From positions 2,005,800-2,069,799 of the forward strand of contig OY282441.1 of assembly GCA_958296105.1 (NCBI GenBank): a DNA stretch of 64,000 nucleotides. The letters are read 5' to 3'. The DNA is from an uncultured Dehalococcoidia bacterium (lineage in GTDB: Bacteria; Chloroflexota; Dehalococcoidia; Lucifugimonadales; UBA1123). This document shows, one piece after another, positions 1 to 8,026 of this stretch. The position numbers and the translations under genes are program-made. Under the pieces are notes generated by a model. The model worked only from the letters and a program-made list of their open reading frames with translations, was not told where the DNA came from and ran no database searches. Numbering within the stretch: position 1 is the stretch's first letter; every line of letters begins with the position of its first letter.

Positions 1-540
1 ATCGAATACCACGAGCGTCTCGGCCTGCCGTCCTGAAAATGCAGTCTCCGACAGATTCGCCGATCCCACGATCACCCGCTTCTCCGGCTCCGATGTTCCA
101 CTTCTGTCACAGCCTTCGAGCAGGTATATCTTCGCGTGAGCTATGGCGTCTTTGACCACGCGGAATCTAACGCTCCCGTCCGAAACTCGACCGTAAAGCA
201 TCTCTCGGCGCTCGTCGGAAAGCCCCTTCACCCCGACAAACCCGCTGTAGAGCTTCTCGGACACGATGGTTTGGAATGCAAGCACTTCCGACGCTTCCCG
301 CGAGAGTACGCCGTTGTGTCCGAAGACGCACTCGAATTCATCGAAGTCGTACTGGGTGAGCAGGTTCACTATCATCGGGATGCTGGATGTGTAGGTCAGC
401 GCGCGCATGTGCGAGAAGCCTCGAAAGAGGGAGGCATCGAACGGTCTAACCCCGTCGGCCCGGGCATGAATGACGTTCAAAACGCCGCTGCGCGTCTTCG
501 AGTCAGGATCGTCGAAAGAGAATCCGCGTTGAGAATACAA
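1..540 (-). CDS. Phospholipase D-like (HKD motif) protein, C-terminus cut by window edge
   Basis: This leftward frame has no ATG near its 5' end and is open to base 1, giving 180 codons. Near the edge it encodes an HKD signature, H-A-K-I-Y-L followed about 20 residues later by GSANLS, which is the phospholipase D phosphodiesterase motif. Upstream of it is a region reading SHMRALTYTSSIPMIVNLL. The most likely start is TTG at 540, four bases after AGGTGG. The frame is also open a little further upstream, into the end of the CoA-transferase gene, so the start is uncertain. Proteins of this family include nucleases and helicase-linked restriction-type enzymes. Substrate and full length cannot be judged because the second HKD half and any helicase domain would lie outside the window. 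Confidence 0.75.
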   Translation of the reverse strand, partial: MYSQRGFSFDDPDSKTRSGVLNVIHARADGVRPFDASLFRGFSHMRALTYTSSIPMIVNLLTQYDFDEFECVFGHNGVLSREASEVLAFQTIVSEKLYSGFVGVKGLSDERREMLYGRVSDGSVRFRVVKDAIAHAKIYLLEGCDRSGTSEPEKRVIVGSANLSETAFSGRQAETLVVFD

Positions 541-578
541 CTCACCACCTACGAACCCGTTACAGCCTCCGTTGGAAA

Positions 579-1751
579 TCAGTAGATCACGCGCTCATCC
601 ACCAGCGCGTCTATCTCGTCCTCCCCAAGACCCAGCAGCTCGCGGTACACGTAGTCCGAGTCTTGGCCGAGGACGGGGGCAGGGCGGACGTCGCGCGCGC
701 GCTCACCGTCGAAGCGCCAGGGGAGCGTGGGCAGCGCTCGCCGCTCGCCGTCCGCGTACTCGACGTGCGCAAGGTATCCGCCCTCGTTCAGCTGCCTGTC
801 GGCGTGAAGACGCCCCATGTCCAGAGACGGGGCGCACGGCACGCCCGCCGCTTGCAGAATCTCGAACGCTTCCACGTCTGGCAGTGTGGAAGTCCACGAG
901 CCGACGGCCGCGTCCAGATCGTCTTCCACGCCCTTTCTGGCTGCGGGGCTGTCCAGCGCTGAATTGGCGGCGAGGTCGCGCCTGCCTATGACCTCGCACA
1001 GCGCATTCCACTGATCATCCGTATGGACCTCTATCGCTATCCAGCTGTCGCCGCCCCTGCACCTGTAAACTCCGTGCGGCGCTCGGCTGCGGTCGCGGTT
1101 GCCCAGCGGGGTAGGCTCCGAACCCGTCATTTGGTACTCGATCAGCGCCTCGGGCAGACTTGCGGACAGCGCCTCGGCCATCGAAAAGTCTATGTACTGC
1201 CCCATGCCCGTCGCCGCCCTGTGATTTAGAGCGGCGAGCGTGATCATCGCCAGCTCCATGCCGACCCACGGGTCCGCCCACAGTCCGCCTTTGATCGGCT
1301 CGCCGCCCGGGTATCCAGAGATGGAGTTCCAGCCGGTGTAGTGCTGAAGCAGGCTGCCGTAAGCCACGTAGTCGCGGTCCTGCCCCGTGTGTCCGGTGCC
1401 GGAAGACGCGACCATGATCAGGTCTGGGCGCGCCTGAGACAGGACGTCGTACCCCAGCCCAAGACGCTCGAACACGCCAGCGGCGTAGTTCTCTACGACC
1501 ACGTCGCACAGCCCCGCCAGAGCCACTGCCAGCTCCTTGCCGCGCCTCTGCGACAGGTTCATCGCCGCATATCGCTTTGACTGGTTGTAGACTTGGAATG
1601 CCGCGCCGCGCGTGGACGGGTCGGGCCTGCGCGCGCTGCCCACCTTGATGACCTCCGCGCCCATCAGCGCCAGATGGCGGGTGGCGGTCGGCCCGGCGAT
1701 GATCCATGAGAAGTCCGCTACTCGGACGCCTGCGAGTGGTGGAGCGCTCAT
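579..1751 (-). CDS. CaiB/BaiF family (type III) CoA-transferase
   Basis: The 390-residue product belongs to the type III CoA-transferase family, which moves CoA between acyl-CoA donors and carboxylic acid acceptors. The N-terminus has the family pattern VRVADFSWIIAGPTATRHLALMG. The segment ADPWVG (about residue 160) places an Asp where the family keeps the catalytic aspartate. The signature GQYIDFSMAEA follows. Length is typical (about 380-410). The ATG overlaps the stop of the upstream CoA-transferase in an ATGA, so the two are translationally coupled and may form a heteromer. The acyl substrate cannot be told from sequence. Confidence 0.92.
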   Translation of the reverse strand: MSAPPLAGVRVADFSWIIAGPTATRHLALMGAEVIKVGSARRPDPSTRGAAFQVYNQSKRYAAMNLSQRRGKELAVALAGLCDVVVENYAAGVFERLGLGYDVLSQARPDLIMVASSGTGHTGQDRDYVAYGSLLQHYTGWNSISGYPGGEPIKGGLWADPWVGMELAMITLAALNHRAATGMGQYIDFSMAEALSASLPEALIEYQMTGSEPTPLGNRDRSRAPHGVYRCRGGDSWIAIEVHTDDQWNALCEVIGRRDLAANSALDSPAARKGVEDDLDAAVGSWTSTLPDVEAFEILQAAGVPCAPSLDMGRLHADRQLNEGGYLAHVEYADGERRALPTLPWRFDGERARDVRPAPVLGQDSDYVYRELLGLGEDEIDALVDERVIY

Positions 1752-2929
1752 GTCAGAACATCCCGATTGTGCTGCCCCAGCGTGGGCGCGGGCCGGTGGA
1801 GCGGCAGAGCCGCCCCGGATAGCCTGTACGCCACTCCCGGATGCCTGATCTCGCCTGCCAGCGGATGTTCTATCGCCACGAAGAACTTTCGCTCCTCCAG
1901 GTGCGGATCGGAGAGCAAGTCGCTGACGGTGTTCACGGGGAAGCAGGGGATGCGCCGCCGCTGCCCCTCACGCGCGATCTCGTATTTCGAACGCGGGCGA
2001 GTCCACGAGGAAAGCAGCTCCCACAGCTGGTTCGAGTTCCGCTGGCGGGCGGCCCGTGTGCTGTACTTCGGATCGTCGCCCCAGTCCGGGTTTTCCATCA
2101 GGTCTAGCCAGCGCGCCCATTGCGCATCCTCGCGCGGGGAGATGGCTACGTAGCCGTCTCTGCACGGCAGGACTCCGCCTATGGCGGACATCTGCCCTCC
2201 GATGGACGCCTCGCGCACGTCCGCCGCCCTTCGAGTTGGAGGGTCTCCGCCGAAGGCTATGTTGGCGAGTCCGGCTATCGCCTGCGTGGCCATGGCCTCG
2301 AAGCTGGATACCACGATATGGCAGCCGCGCCCGGCGGTCCTCAGCCTGAACAGCGCTGCCAGCGTGGAAGTGGCGGCGGCCATTCCCGCGACCTGCTCGG
2401 CCTGATTCCCGCCTGCGCGGATGGGAGGGTCGCTGTTCGGATCCGGCACAGGGCCGATCATCCCGTGCGCGTTGGCGCTGAAGTGGAACAGCGAGAGGTC
2501 TCCGGCGGCGTATGCGCAGTACGGCCCCCAGTCGCCGAACGGCGTGATCTGCGTGAGGACGATGTCTTCTCGCGCCGCAGCCAAGCGCTCGTACCCGATG
2601 CCGCGCTCGTCCAACCAGCCCAGCCGGTGGTTGTCGATTATCACGTGCGCGCCCGACGCCAGATCGAGGAGGCGCTGACGACCGTCGGGCGTGCCGAGAT
2701 CGAGAGTCACGCCGCGCTTGCCCGCGTTCATCGCCATGAACAGCGCGGACTTCTCCGCGTGTGGCGCATCGTTGGGAAACGGGCCGAGCGAGCGAGTATA
2801 GTCCCCGTTCGGCGGCTCGACCTTGACCACGTCCGCGCCCAGCCAAGCGAGCGTTCTCGCAGCGTATGGGCCGGAGACGCCCTCGCCAAGATCCAAGACT
2901 CTGATTCCGCTGAGAAGTCCGTCGGTCAA
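1748..2929 (-). CDS. CaiB/BaiF family CoA-transferase, divergent
   Basis: The 393-residue product has the family N-terminus (GIRVLDLGEGVSGPYAARTL) and the VVKVEPPNGDYTR segment. It is the first gene of a two-gene leftward operon and overlaps the next CoA-transferase by four bases. Where the partner has ADPWVG, this protein has AEQVAG, so the position of the catalytic Asp appears to be Glu. The usual GQ.IDVSM.EA signature is also degenerate (IVVSSFEAMATQ). It may be a non-catalytic or altered-specificity partner of the downstream protein. The family assignment is firm; loss of catalysis is inferred. Confidence 0.9.
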   Translation of the reverse strand: MTDGLLSGIRVLDLGEGVSGPYAARTLAWLGADVVKVEPPNGDYTRSLGPFPNDAPHAEKSALFMAMNAGKRGVTLDLGTPDGRQRLLDLASGAHVIIDNHRLGWLDERGIGYERLAAAREDIVLTQITPFGDWGPYCAYAAGDLSLFHFSANAHGMIGPVPDPNSDPPIRAGGNQAEQVAGMAAATSTLAALFRLRTAGRGCHIVVSSFEAMATQAIAGLANIAFGGDPPTRRAADVREASIGGQMSAIGGVLPCRDGYVAISPREDAQWARWLDLMENPDWGDDPKYSTRAARQRNSNQLWELLSSWTRPRSKYEIAREGQRRRIPCFPVNTVSDLLSDPHLEERKFFVAIEHPLAGEIRHPGVAYRLSGAALPLHRPAPTLGQHNRDVLT

Positions 2930-3024
2930 GATCGCTCTCGTCTTCTGAAGTCAGACTACAGTTTACAGTGATTGTGAGCAGGTGTCAGCCTGCGCGCAGG
3001 TTGGCGGTGTGGTAATCTAGCGAC

Positions 3025-3399
3025 ATGCTGATTCAGGAACACGTACAGCCTGCGCGCGATTTTTTGACTGCCGCAGATATAGAGTTCGCGGCAGGAGACA
3101 GGCTGCAAGGCTCCGAAAAGATGTGGGGCGCGGCCTCGCGCGCGCTCATGGCGGTCGCGCAGCGGCGGGGCTGGCAGTTCGGCGGACATCGGCAGATGCA
3201 AATAGCAGTCAATCGTCTGGAAAATGAAGAGAGACTTTCGGGTCTGCGCGGCGGATTTCAAGCGGCGCAGCTGCTGCACGCCAACTTCTACCACGGATTC
3301 ATGGAGGACTTTCAGATCGAAGAGTCTCGCGCCCTCACCCGCGACTTCGTGGGGCGCATACTCGCGCTGATGGACACCGACACGAATACGGATGGCTGA
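3025..3399 (+). CDS. PaREP1/HEPN-like small protein, copy 1
   Basis: The 124-residue product resembles the PaREP1/PaREP8 family (HEPN-like four-helix bundles) first noted in Pyrobaculum. The pattern is AGDRLQGSEKMWGAASRALM, a GW followed by a His, and a C-terminal LLHANFYHGFM segment, all positioned as in that family. It is the most divergent of three tandem copies: residues about 52-95 differ from copies 2 and 3. The upstream spacer lacks the GGGGA that precedes copies 2 and 3, so expression signals may differ. HEPN proteins are often RNases or toxin components, but no RX4-6H motif is evident, so function is unknown. Confidence 0.85.
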   Translation: MLIQEHVQPARDFLTAADIEFAAGDRLQGSEKMWGAASRALMAVAQRRGWQFGGHRQMQIAVNRLENEERLSGLRGGFQAAQLLHANFYHGFMEDFQIEESRALTRDFVGRILALMDTDTNTDG

Positions 3400-3442
3400 G
3401 CGATGGGCAAAACGGGCATAGTCCCGGTGGGGATCTAGCGAC

Positions 3443-3820
3443 ATGCTGATTCAGGAACACGTACAGACTACGCGCGATTTTTTGACTGCCGCAGACATAG
3501 AGTTCGCGGCAGGAGACAGGCTGCAAGGCTCCGAAAAGATGTGGGGCGCGGCCTCGCACGCGCTCATGGCGGTCGCCCAGCGGCGGGGCTGGCAGTTCGG
3601 AAGTCACGGCGCGATGCGAAACGCGGTGCGCCAGTTGGCTGACGAGAGCGGCGATGACTCACTGCGAGGCGGCTTCGGCATGGCTGAGAAGTTCCACGCC
3701 AACTTCTACCACGACTTCATGGAGATGGACGACGATTTCGACTTCTCGCGTGAGGTAGTCCGCGACTTCGTGGGGCGTGTCCTCGCGCTGATGGACACCG
3801 ACACGAATACGGGCGGCTGA
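3443..3820 (+). CDS. PaREP1/HEPN-like small protein, copy 2
   Basis: This 125-residue paralogue is nearly identical to copy 3 and carries the same PaREP1-like core (GSEKMWGAASHALMAVAQRR, then EKFHANFYHDFME). The GGTGGGGA ahead of the ATG sits at the duplication junction and can act as a ribosome-binding site. It is preceded by a 22-bp vestige of the downstream oxidoreductase start. The acidic stretch MEMDDDFDF near the C-terminus is shared with copy 3 but not copy 1. Near identity to copy 3 points to recent duplication or gene conversion. Confidence 0.85.
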   Translation: MLIQEHVQTTRDFLTAADIEFAAGDRLQGSEKMWGAASHALMAVAQRRGWQFGSHGAMRNAVRQLADESGDDSLRGGFGMAEKFHANFYHDFMEMDDDFDFSREVVRDFVGRVLALMDTDTNTGG

Positions 3821-3863
3821 GCGATGATCAAAACGGGCATAGTCCCGGTGGGGATCTAGCGAC

Positions 3864-4241
3864 ATGCTGATCGAGGAACACGTACAGACTGCGCGCGATT
3901 TTTTGACTGCCGCAGACATAGAGTTCGCGGCAGGAGACAGGCTTCGAGGCTCCGAAAAGATGTGGGGCGCGGCCTCGCACGCGCTCATGGCGGTCGCGCA
4001 GCGGCGTGGCTGGCAGTTCGGAAGTCACGGCGCGATGCGAAACGCGGTGCGTCAGTTGGCTGACGAGAGCGGCGATGACTCACTGCGAGGCGGCTTCGCC
4101 GCGTCCGAGAAGTTCCACGCCAACTTCTACCACGACTTCATGGAGATGGACGACGATTTCGACTTTTCGCGTGATGTCGTCCGCGACTTCGTGGGGCGCA
4201 TACTAGCGCTGATGGACACCGACACGAATACGGGCGGCTGA
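3864..4241 (+). CDS. PaREP1/HEPN-like small protein, copy 3
   Basis: This 125-residue copy is next to the oxidoreductase gene: its TGA is followed three bases later by that gene's ATG (GGCTGAGCGATG). This is the ancestral junction from which the other copies were made, so co-transcription with the oxidoreductase is likely. It differs from copy 2 at few positions (for example LIEEH for LIQEH, and AASEK for MAEK). The PaREP1-like assignment rests on the EKMWGAA and HANFYHDF segments. Function is unknown. Confidence 0.85.
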   Translation: MLIEEHVQTARDFLTAADIEFAAGDRLRGSEKMWGAASHALMAVAQRRGWQFGSHGAMRNAVRQLADESGDDSLRGGFAASEKFHANFYHDFMEMDDDFDFSRDVVRDFVGRILALMDTDTNTGG

Positions 4242-4244
4242 GCG

Positions 4245-5231
4245 ATGATCAAAACGGGCATAGTCCTCTACCACGGCATAGACAGCGGCGAGGAGCTGGC
4301 GAGCTACGGACGGATGGCCGAAGACGCCGGTTTCGCCTCCCTCTGGGTCACGGAGCGCTACTTCCACGAAGAGACGTTCTCGATGCTCGGCTACCTCTCA
4401 GCGACCACGCGGCGGATTCGGCTGGGCGTGGGCGTGGTCAACCCGTACACCCGAAGCCCGGCGCTGCTCGGCATGGGAGCGGCCACACTCGACAGGCTGA
4501 GCGGCGGAAGAATGATGCTCGGACTCGGCAGGAGCGAGGCGGACGTCATTCGCGGTCGAATGGGCATGGAGTACCGCTCCCCCCTGCCTCGCCTGCGCGG
4601 AACGGCAGCGGCGCTGCGCTCGATGTGGAGTGGCGAGCGCGTGTCTGCGGAGTTCGGCGGGGCGCGGCTGACGGACGTCGGGCTGGCGATTCGCCCCCTG
4701 CAAGAGCGTCTGCCCATCTACATGGCCGCCATAGGGCCGCGCGCGCTGAAGCTGGCTGGCGAGGTCTCCGACGGCGTCCTGCTCAACGCCTACGCGCCGG
4801 TCGAGTACGTCCGCTGGGCGGCCGCGCAGGTCAGGGATGCCGCCTCTAACGCGGGACGCGACCCTGCCGATATAGACATCGCCTGTATGTCGATCGTCCG
4901 TCTGACGGACGACCCCGAATCGCTCATGCCCGCGCTGAGGGAGCGCATAGCGCGGCTGATCGCCGAGCCGTTCACAGGCGAGACGCTGCTCGATCTCGGC
5001 GGCTTCGACACGTCCATACTCCAACCCGTGCGCGAGTCGCTCGCCGCCGGAGACGAGGCCGCCGCAGGCGAGCTGGTGCCCGAGTATCTGGCTGAGGCGT
5101 GCTATCTGCTTGGAGACGCCGCGCGCTGCCGAGAGCGGATACGGGAGTACGTGGATGCGGGAGTGGATACGCCGCTTCTTCTGCCCAGGCTCGACGCCTT
5201 CGAGCGGACTTGCTGCGAACTTGCGCCCTGA
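4245..5231 (+). CDS. LLM class F420/FMN-dependent oxidoreductase
   Basis: The 328-residue product is a luciferase-like monooxygenase of the F420/FMN TIM-barrel class. Visible signatures are the opening strand KTGIVLYHG, the YGRMAEDAGFASLWVTERYF helix-strand, the LGVGVVNPYTRSPALLGMGA strand, RMMLGLGRSE, and the phosphate-binding IYMAAIGPRALKLAGEVSDGVLLN block. Length matches methylenetetrahydromethanopterin-reductase-like members. It follows the third PaREP1-like gene by three bases. A second enzyme of the same superfamily follows after 43 bp. Such enzymes oxidise diverse organics; the substrate is not inferable. Confidence 0.92.
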   Translation: MIKTGIVLYHGIDSGEELASYGRMAEDAGFASLWVTERYFHEETFSMLGYLSATTRRIRLGVGVVNPYTRSPALLGMGAATLDRLSGGRMMLGLGRSEADVIRGRMGMEYRSPLPRLRGTAAALRSMWSGERVSAEFGGARLTDVGLAIRPLQERLPIYMAAIGPRALKLAGEVSDGVLLNAYAPVEYVRWAAAQVRDAASNAGRDPADIDIACMSIVRLTDDPESLMPALRERIARLIAEPFTGETLLDLGGFDTSILQPVRESLAAGDEAAAGELVPEYLAEACYLLGDAARCRERIREYVDAGVDTPLLLPRLDAFERTCCELAP

Positions 5232-5274
5232 CATGTGATACACTTCGGCCAATCCAGCAATATGGGGGAAGGTC

Positions 5275-6555
5275 ATGTTCATAGGCCACTTCACCGAGCA
5301 GCCCTGGCAGGACGATAAGACCGGCCTGATGGGTACGCAGACCACCGATCTGAGCATCAGCAACGAGATGTACGACCCGGAGGTCGGCGCCACTCTCTAC
5401 AACCGATACCTAGACGAGAAGCTGTATGCCGAGGAGATGGGTTTCGACGGGCTGATGCTCAACGAGCATCACAGCACGCCGTTCTGTATGCAGGGCGTTA
5501 CCAACGTGGGCGCTTCGATCTTGGCGCGCCAGACCACGAAGGCGAAGATCGTCATACTCGGCAATATACTGCCCATATGGGACGATCCGCTGTGGCTTGC
5601 CGAGCAGCTGGCGATGATAGACATGATCAGCCACGGCAGGCTCGTATCCGGATTCGTCAGAGGAGGCGGACGTGAGAGCGTATCCCACAACTCGCCCCCC
5701 GTGTTCAACCGCGAGCGATTCGAGGAAGCGCACGACTTCGTAATCAAGGCGTGGACCGATCCCGGTCCGTTCAGATGGGAGGGCAAGCACTACCACTACC
5801 GTTACGTCAACCCGTGGATGAGGCCGTACCAGCAGCCGCACCCGCAGGTGTGGATACCCTCTACGGTCAGCGTGGAGACGGTGCGCTGGTCGGCGCAGCA
5901 GCGATACCCGCTGGTTCTGCTGGCGACCAAGCTCGGCCCAACCAAGGACGCCTTCGACATGTACCACGACGCGGCGGCGGAGTTCGGATACGAGTCCGGC
6001 ACTCAGCACGTGTCCTACCTGTGGAAGGTTCACGTGGACGAGACGGAGGAGAAGGCGGACGAGGTGGGGCGCAAGTACCTGTCCGGCGTCTCCAATCCGT
6101 TCCTCAGCGGCAACGAGGGCATGGTGAACCCGGCTGTCATGGCGCTGCCGGGCCATACATCTCGCACCTCCCGCCGCTTGGAAGCCTCGCGCTTCGGCCC
6201 GCGCGGACGCTTCGGCACCAATCGGCGCACCTACGAGGATCAGGCGAACGACCACACGATAGTCACAGGCACGCCGGACACGATTATCCCCAAGATCAGG
6301 CACGTGCTGGAAACGCTGCGTCCCGGCAGCGTCTTCTTCTGGGATGGAGACGGCGCGATGACCCACGAAGACCAGATGCGCAGCCTGCGGCTGATGGGCG
6401 AGTACGTCATCCCCGCGGTGCGCGAGATCGGCGAAGAGCTGGATCTGAAAGGCCCGTTCGAGATCAACCCATGGACGAACGAGCCTATGACGGAGACGAA
6501 CGGCGCGGCGGCGCAGAACGACGCTGCCGCCATACAGCCGGGAGACGACGACTAG
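5275..6555 (+). CDS. LLM class flavin-dependent monooxygenase
   Basis: The 426-residue product belongs to the bacterial-luciferase-like flavin monooxygenase family. Diagnostic parts are MGFDGLMLNEHHS, the strand KIVILGNILPIWDDPLWLAEQLAMID, SHGRLVSGFVRGGGRES, and PQVWIPSTVSVETVRWSA. A strong GGGGGAAGG lies just ahead of the ATG. The C-terminal tail (from about residue 395) is acidic and low in complexity. This subtype is larger than the upstream F420-type enzyme and is common in marine Chloroflexota, where it is thought to attack recalcitrant organic matter. Substrate is unknown. Confidence 0.92.
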   Translation: MFIGHFTEQPWQDDKTGLMGTQTTDLSISNEMYDPEVGATLYNRYLDEKLYAEEMGFDGLMLNEHHSTPFCMQGVTNVGASILARQTTKAKIVILGNILPIWDDPLWLAEQLAMIDMISHGRLVSGFVRGGGRESVSHNSPPVFNRERFEEAHDFVIKAWTDPGPFRWEGKHYHYRYVNPWMRPYQQPHPQVWIPSTVSVETVRWSAQQRYPLVLLATKLGPTKDAFDMYHDAAAEFGYESGTQHVSYLWKVHVDETEEKADEVGRKYLSGVSNPFLSGNEGMVNPAVMALPGHTSRTSRRLEASRFGPRGRFGTNRRTYEDQANDHTIVTGTPDTIIPKIRHVLETLRPGSVFFWDGDGAMTHEDQMRSLRLMGEYVIPAVREIGEELDLKGPFEINPWTNEPMTETNGAAAQNDAAAIQPGDDD

Positions 6556-6591
6556 ACATTGGGAAGTGGGTTCGTCATGGCTCACTTCCAG

Positions 6592-7200
6592 AAAGGCGTG
6601 ATCTGAATGACCCCGGAGATAATCGCCATTTTGGGCGTTGGCGTCGCGCTGCTGGGTACAGGTCTGGCGTTTGGGCTGACCGTGCTTCAGATACTCCTGA
6701 AGAGGTTCGAGCTTGCCGAACAGCGATCAGAGCGGCGCTTCGAGCTTGCCGAACAGCGATGAGAGCGGCGTTTCGAGCTTGCCGAACAGCGATCAGAACG
6801 TCTGGAAAACAGATCAGAACGTCTGGAAGACAGAATGTTGGCGCTCGAACAGCGGCAGGCGAGATTGGAGGGACTCATGGATGGGATTCGGGAGGCGCTG
6901 TTCGAGCGAGCGGCGCGCTAAAAGAGAGGCGTGATCTGAATGACCCCGGAGATAATCGCCATTTTGGGCGTTGGTGTTGCTCTGTTGGGTACAGGTCTGG
7001 CGTTTGGGCTGACCGTGCTTCAGATCGTCCTGAAGAGATTCGAGCTTGCCGAGCAGCGATCAGACCGGCGCTTCGAGCTTGCCGAACAGCGATCAGAACG
7101 TCTGGAAGACAGGATGTTGGCGCTCGAACAGCGGCAGGCGAGATTGGAGGGACTTCTGGATGCGATTCGGGAAGCGCTGTTCGACCGAGCCGCGCGCCAG
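6592..7200 (+). repeat. Tandem duplication (333-bp period) of a coiled-coil gene
   Basis: Two copies start at 6607 and 6940, each preceded by the same GGCGTGATCTGA. The sequences agree through the heptad repeats to about 7195. Copy 1 contains one extra heptad block and an internal stop. Copy 2 loses its stop codon at the junction with the kinase-like gene. Confidence 0.9.
6607..6921 (+). pseudogene. Membrane-anchored coiled-coil protein, copy 1, with internal stop
   Basis: The frame begins MTPEIIAILGVGVALLG, a single N-terminal membrane segment, followed by heptads of the form RFELAEQRSER. At 6760-6762 a TGA stands where the repeat elsewhere has TCA (CAGCGATGAG versus CAGCGATCAG), ending the product after 51 residues. 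Beyond the stop the same frame stays open to TAA at 6919, restoring a 104-residue protein like copy 2. One substitution therefore truncates the coiled coil. The short product could still be made as a membrane peptide. No function is recognised. Confidence 0.75.
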
Positions 7201-7659
7201 GGATGCGCCACTCTTCGGCGTCGATCACGTGGCGGACTCCCCCGAAAGATTCCTAGCCGATTCGGGTCGGGTATTCGCAAGGTTCGACGAGCGCACCCAA
7301 GACTCCGGCAACGTATCCTACGGGGTGGAGATAGGCGGTCGGCGCTGCTTCGTAAAGACTGCGGGCAGGGCGGACACAGCTTCGTTCCACGATCACGCGG
7401 ATCGAGTTCGCCTACTGCGAAACGCCGTCCATCTGGCGCAGTCGTGCGAACATCGGACACTTCCCAAACTCCGCCAAGTCGTCGAATCTCCGCGTGGGCC
7501 GATGCTGGTGTACGACTGGGTCGATGGGGAGTTGGCGCGCAGCGCGCTGAACCGTGTCCGCGCCCTCCCCGCTTCACAGGTCTCGCGGCTGCTCTCCGAT
7601 ATCTACGACCTCCACGTGCAGCTTGTCGGCGAGGGCTGGGTCGCTGTGGACTTCTATGA
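6940..7659 (+). CDS. Membrane-anchored coiled-coil protein, copy 2, run-on into kinase gene
   Basis: Residues 1 to about 86 are a clean copy of the upstream coiled-coil gene: one N-terminal membrane helix (AILGVGVALLGTGLAFGLTV) and then charged heptads ending EALFDRAAR. Where copy 1 has its TAA, copy 2 continues (CGCCAGGGATGC), so the frame runs 150 codons further, antiphase to the kinase-like gene that starts here. That extension is Arg-rich and looks like out-of-frame sequence. The natural protein was probably about 86-104 residues. The fusion suggests the duplication also cut into the 5' region of the kinase gene. Confidence 0.55.
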   Translation: MTPEIIAILGVGVALLGTGLAFGLTVLQIVLKRFELAEQRSDRRFELAEQRSERLEDRMLALEQRQARLEGLLDAIREALFDRAARQGCATLRRRSRGGLPRKIPSRFGSGIRKVRRAHPRLRQRILRGGDRRSALLRKDCGQGGHSFVPRSRGSSSPTAKRRPSGAVVRTSDTSQTPPSRRISAWADAGVRLGRWGVGAQRAEPCPRPPRFTGLAAALRYLRPPRAACRRGLGRCGLL

Positions 7660-8002
7660 CGGCGCGATGATCTACGACTTCGACCGCCGCCGGGTTCACG
7701 CCGTCGATCTGGACTGCTACCAGCGAGGGCGTTTCACCAACACGATGGGCAGGATGTTCGGCTCGACTCGGTTCATGGCGCCGGAGGAGTTCGAGCTTGG
7801 GGCGACGATAGACGAGCGCACGACGGTTTTCACGCTCGGCAGGACGGCAGCCGAGCTTCTTTCCGACGGCTCGCTGGATCGGCAGCCGTTCGGAGGATCC
7901 GAGGCGCAGCATCGAGTGATGATCCAATCCTGCCGCGCGCATCCGGACGACCGTTTCCAGACGGTCGCGGAGATGAACGCCGCTTGGCTCGCCGCAGGCT
8001 GA
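7229..8002 (+). CDS. Protein-kinase-like (aminoglycoside-kinase fold) protein
   Basis: The product is a small kinase-fold protein. GRRCFVKTAG supplies the VAIK-type lysine, GPMLVYDWVDGELAR forms the hinge, and VAVDFYDGAMIYDF with VHAVDLDCYQRG occupies the catalytic and metal-binding loops. GSTRFMAPEEFELGA resembles a serine/threonine-kinase activation segment. The 5' end is uncertain. The in-frame GTG at 7229 is chosen because everything upstream in this frame is antiphase reading of the coiled-coil repeat; alternatives are ATG at 7160 or 7046. The gene may have lost its native start in the adjacent duplication. Its substrate is unknown. Confidence 0.75.
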   Translation: MADSPERFLADSGRVFARFDERTQDSGNVSYGVEIGGRRCFVKTAGRADTASFHDHADRVRLLRNAVHLAQSCEHRTLPKLRQVVESPRGPMLVYDWVDGELARSALNRVRALPASQVSRLLSDIYDLHVQLVGEGWVAVDFYDGAMIYDFDRRRVHAVDLDCYQRGRFTNTMGRMFGSTRFMAPEEFELGATIDERTTVFTLGRTAAELLSDGSLDRQPFGGSEAQHRVMIQSCRAHPDDRFQTVAEMNAAWLAAG

Positions 8003-8026
8003 CATATTCCACCGGAGGGACGAACC

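Larger units (their letters stand above)
3015..4266 (+). repeat. Three-unit tandem duplication (about 420 bp) of a PaREP1-like gene
   Basis: Three near-identical units have starts at 3025, 3443 and 3864 (periods 418 and 421). Copies 2 and 3 are almost identical; copy 1 differs in its middle third. Each unit ends with the first 22 bases of the downstream oxidoreductase gene, present as vestiges at 3403-3424 and 3824-3845 and intact at 4245. The duplication breakpoint therefore lay inside the start of that gene. Confidence 0.95.

Noticed and set aside
6760-6762. TGA in the coiled-coil gene as a recoding site (selenocysteine or readthrough)
   Set aside because: The same repeat unit has TCA elsewhere in both copies, no SECIS-like hairpin follows, and the neighbouring paralogue is intact; a point mutation is simpler.
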